From the NCBI GenBank assembly GCA_903873095.1, contig CAIQMU010000014.1:1-6107 (forward strand): DNA of 6,107 nucleotides, in the 5' to 3' direction. Shown here one piece after another: positions 5,150 to 6,107 of the stretch. The notes under the pieces were generated by a model, which worked only from the letters and a program-made list of their open reading frames with translations, did no database searches and had not been told where the DNA came from. A program made the position numbers and the translations under genes. Numbering within the stretch: position 1 is the first letter of the stretch; every line of letters begins with the position of its first letter. Source of the DNA: an uncultured bacterium (lineage in GTDB: Bacteria > Patescibacteriota > Minisyncoccia > Phycocordibacterales > UBA1006).

Positions 5150-5255
5150 GTCTCAGTTTGTATTTTCATACGTCCGTAGACACACATAAAACAGCAAGGC
5201 ACTGTTTATTATTATCACTTCACTGCGAGAAAGCCTTATTCGCACTGCAATTTTC
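5150..5255 (+). promoter_or_regulatory. Long rplB leader with two hairpins and complementary loops
   Basis: The predicted leader is about 106 nt and has no Shine-Dalgarno. Small stems are visible: GTCT (5150-5153) with AGAC (5178-5181) enclosing GTAT (5160-5163) with ATAC (5168-5171); AAACAG (5189-5194) with CTGTTT (5202-5207), loop CAAGGCA; and TGCGA (5224-5228) with TCGCA (5240-5244), loop GAAAGCCTTAT. The loop bases AAGGC (5196-5200) and GCCTT (5233-5237) are complementary and could form a kissing pair. Each stem is short, so this is a candidate regulatory leader, not an established one. Confidence 0.35.
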
Positions 5256-6101
5256 ATGAAATATTACAAACCAACAAGTAAGTCACGCCGAATGATGTCG
5301 GTTGTGACCTACAAAGGAGTCATTACAGCGACTGAGCCTCACAAGGCTCTTACCTTCGGACGTGCTAAGAAAGCCGGACGAAACAACCGAGGAATCATCA
5401 CAGTCCCTCACCAAGGAGGAGGAAACAAAAACCTCTACCGAATGGTGGACTTCAAATTCGACAAGAAAAACATTCCTGCCAAAGTTGAAACCGTTGAATA
5501 CGATCCAAACCGAACTGCGTTCATCGCACTCGTTGTATATCGAGATGGAGAACGACGATATATCCTCGTTCCACAAGATGTTAAAGTAGGTGATGTGATC
5601 ACAGTATCTGCTGAAGCACCTTTGAAACCGGGTAACCGACTACCACTTCGAAACATTCCAGTTGGAACATTCGTTTACAACATTGAGCTTAAACCTGATG
5701 GTGGTGCGAAACTCGTACGATCAGCGGGAACATTTGCTCAGGTTGCAGCGCATGACAACGGACGAGTACAGCTCCGACTTCCTTCAACAGAAGTTCGAAC
5801 CGTAATCGACACATGTTACGCATCAATTGGATCAGTTTCAAACGCTGAACACCAGTTGGCAAACCGAGGTAAGGCTGGTAAGTCACGATGGCTTGGTATC
5901 CGTCCAACAGTACGAGGTTCAGCAATGAACCCAGTAGACCACCCACACGGAGGTGGAGAAGGACGCCAGGGAATCGGACTTCGCCGAGGACCAAAAACAC
6001 GACACGGAAAACAAGCTTACGGAGTTCGAACACGAACACCGAAGAAATACTCAAATGTCTCAATCGTCACACGACGAAAAGGCAAGCGAAACCAGTCGTA
6101 A
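5256..6101 (+). CDS. rplB: 50S ribosomal protein L2 (uL2)
   Basis: L2 binds 23S rRNA near the peptidyl transferase centre and the subunit interface and is among the most conserved ribosomal proteins. The 281-residue product is of normal length and complete. It starts MKYYKPTSKSRRMMSV, has the N-terminal OB-fold part with GRNNRGIITVPHQGGGNK (41-58), the SH3-like part with AGTFAQVAAHDNG (157-169), and the C-terminal signature RWLGIRPTVRGSAMNPVDHP then HGGGEGR (211-237), including the conserved histidines. By my reading none of its 29 arginines uses AGA/AGG and most use CGA, the clearest contrast with the gene block in front. The ATG has no Shine-Dalgarno and follows a leader of about 106 nt from its own promoter. 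It ends with tandem stops, TAA then TAG (6102-6104), at the window edge; rpsS usually follows in this gene order. Confidence 0.98.
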   Translation: MKYYKPTSKSRRMMSVVTYKGVITATEPHKALTFGRAKKAGRNNRGIITVPHQGGGNKNLYRMVDFKFDKKNIPAKVETVEYDPNRTAFIALVVYRDGERRYILVPQDVKVGDVITVSAEAPLKPGNRLPLRNIPVGTFVYNIELKPDGGAKLVRSAGTFAQVAAHDNGRVQLRLPSTEVRTVIDTCYASIGSVSNAEHQLANRGKAGKSRWLGIRPTVRGSAMNPVDHPHGGGEGRQGIGLRRGPKTRHGKQAYGVRTRTPKKYSNVSIVTRRKGKRNQS

Positions 6102-6107
6102 TAGAAA

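Noticed and set aside
2526..5255. Transposase, integrase, target-site repeats or CRISPR array that would explain the insertion.
   Set aside because: No mobile-element gene is present, no long direct or inverted repeats were seen at the block ends, and no regularly spaced repeats occur.
649..6107. UGA recoding, as found in some CPR lineages.
   Set aside because: All proteins read through to normal lengths with no internal TGA, and TGG is used for Trp. No gene here ends in TGA, but eight genes are too few to conclude anything.

Overview
The window looks like a piece of a reduced bacterial genome, most probably of the Patescibacteria/CPR (Parcubacteria-like). That placement rests on the Gly/Arg-rich central segment of L3, an Arg-CGA-rich ribosomal protein codon style, lysine-rich protein tails, and the lack of Shine-Dalgarno sequences before the genes. 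No 16S or other taxonomic marker is present. All genes are on the + strand, the standard code reads through cleanly, and stops are TAA except one TAG.

Layout: (1) 1-648 is the 3' part of an unrecognised protein gene. (2) A clear promoter (686-713) and a structured leader precede the ribosomal genes rplC, rplD and rplW (810-2525), which are the start of the S10-type operon and end in a strong intrinsic terminator (2530-2565). (3) 2566-5106 carries an orphan HicB-like gene, a complete DNA cytosine-5 methyltransferase and an overlapping HNH endonuclease, together a type II restriction-modification (R-M) pair. (4) A second promoter (5115-5143), very like the rplC promoter, and a leader of about 106 nt precede rplB (5256-6101), the next gene of the usual S10 order.

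The ribosomal order L3-L4-L23-L2 is therefore interrupted exactly between L23 and L2 by a 2.7-kb block holding the R-M system and hicB. The block differs sharply in arginine codon use from the ribosomal genes. The terminator after rplW and the private promoter before rplB split the operon into two transcription units, so ribosomal expression should survive the interruption.

The noncoding parts hold the less obvious signals. There is a candidate three-way-junction RNA between the rplC promoter and its ATG. The rplB leader has two hairpins with complementary loops. An 11-bp-arm palindrome overlaps a nine-codon ORF with the only good Shine-Dalgarno sequence seen before an ORF. Two -10 boxes sit exactly where leaderless transcripts of hicB and the methyltransferase would be expected to start. 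All RNA structures and promoters are read by eye and have not been tested by folding or experiment.
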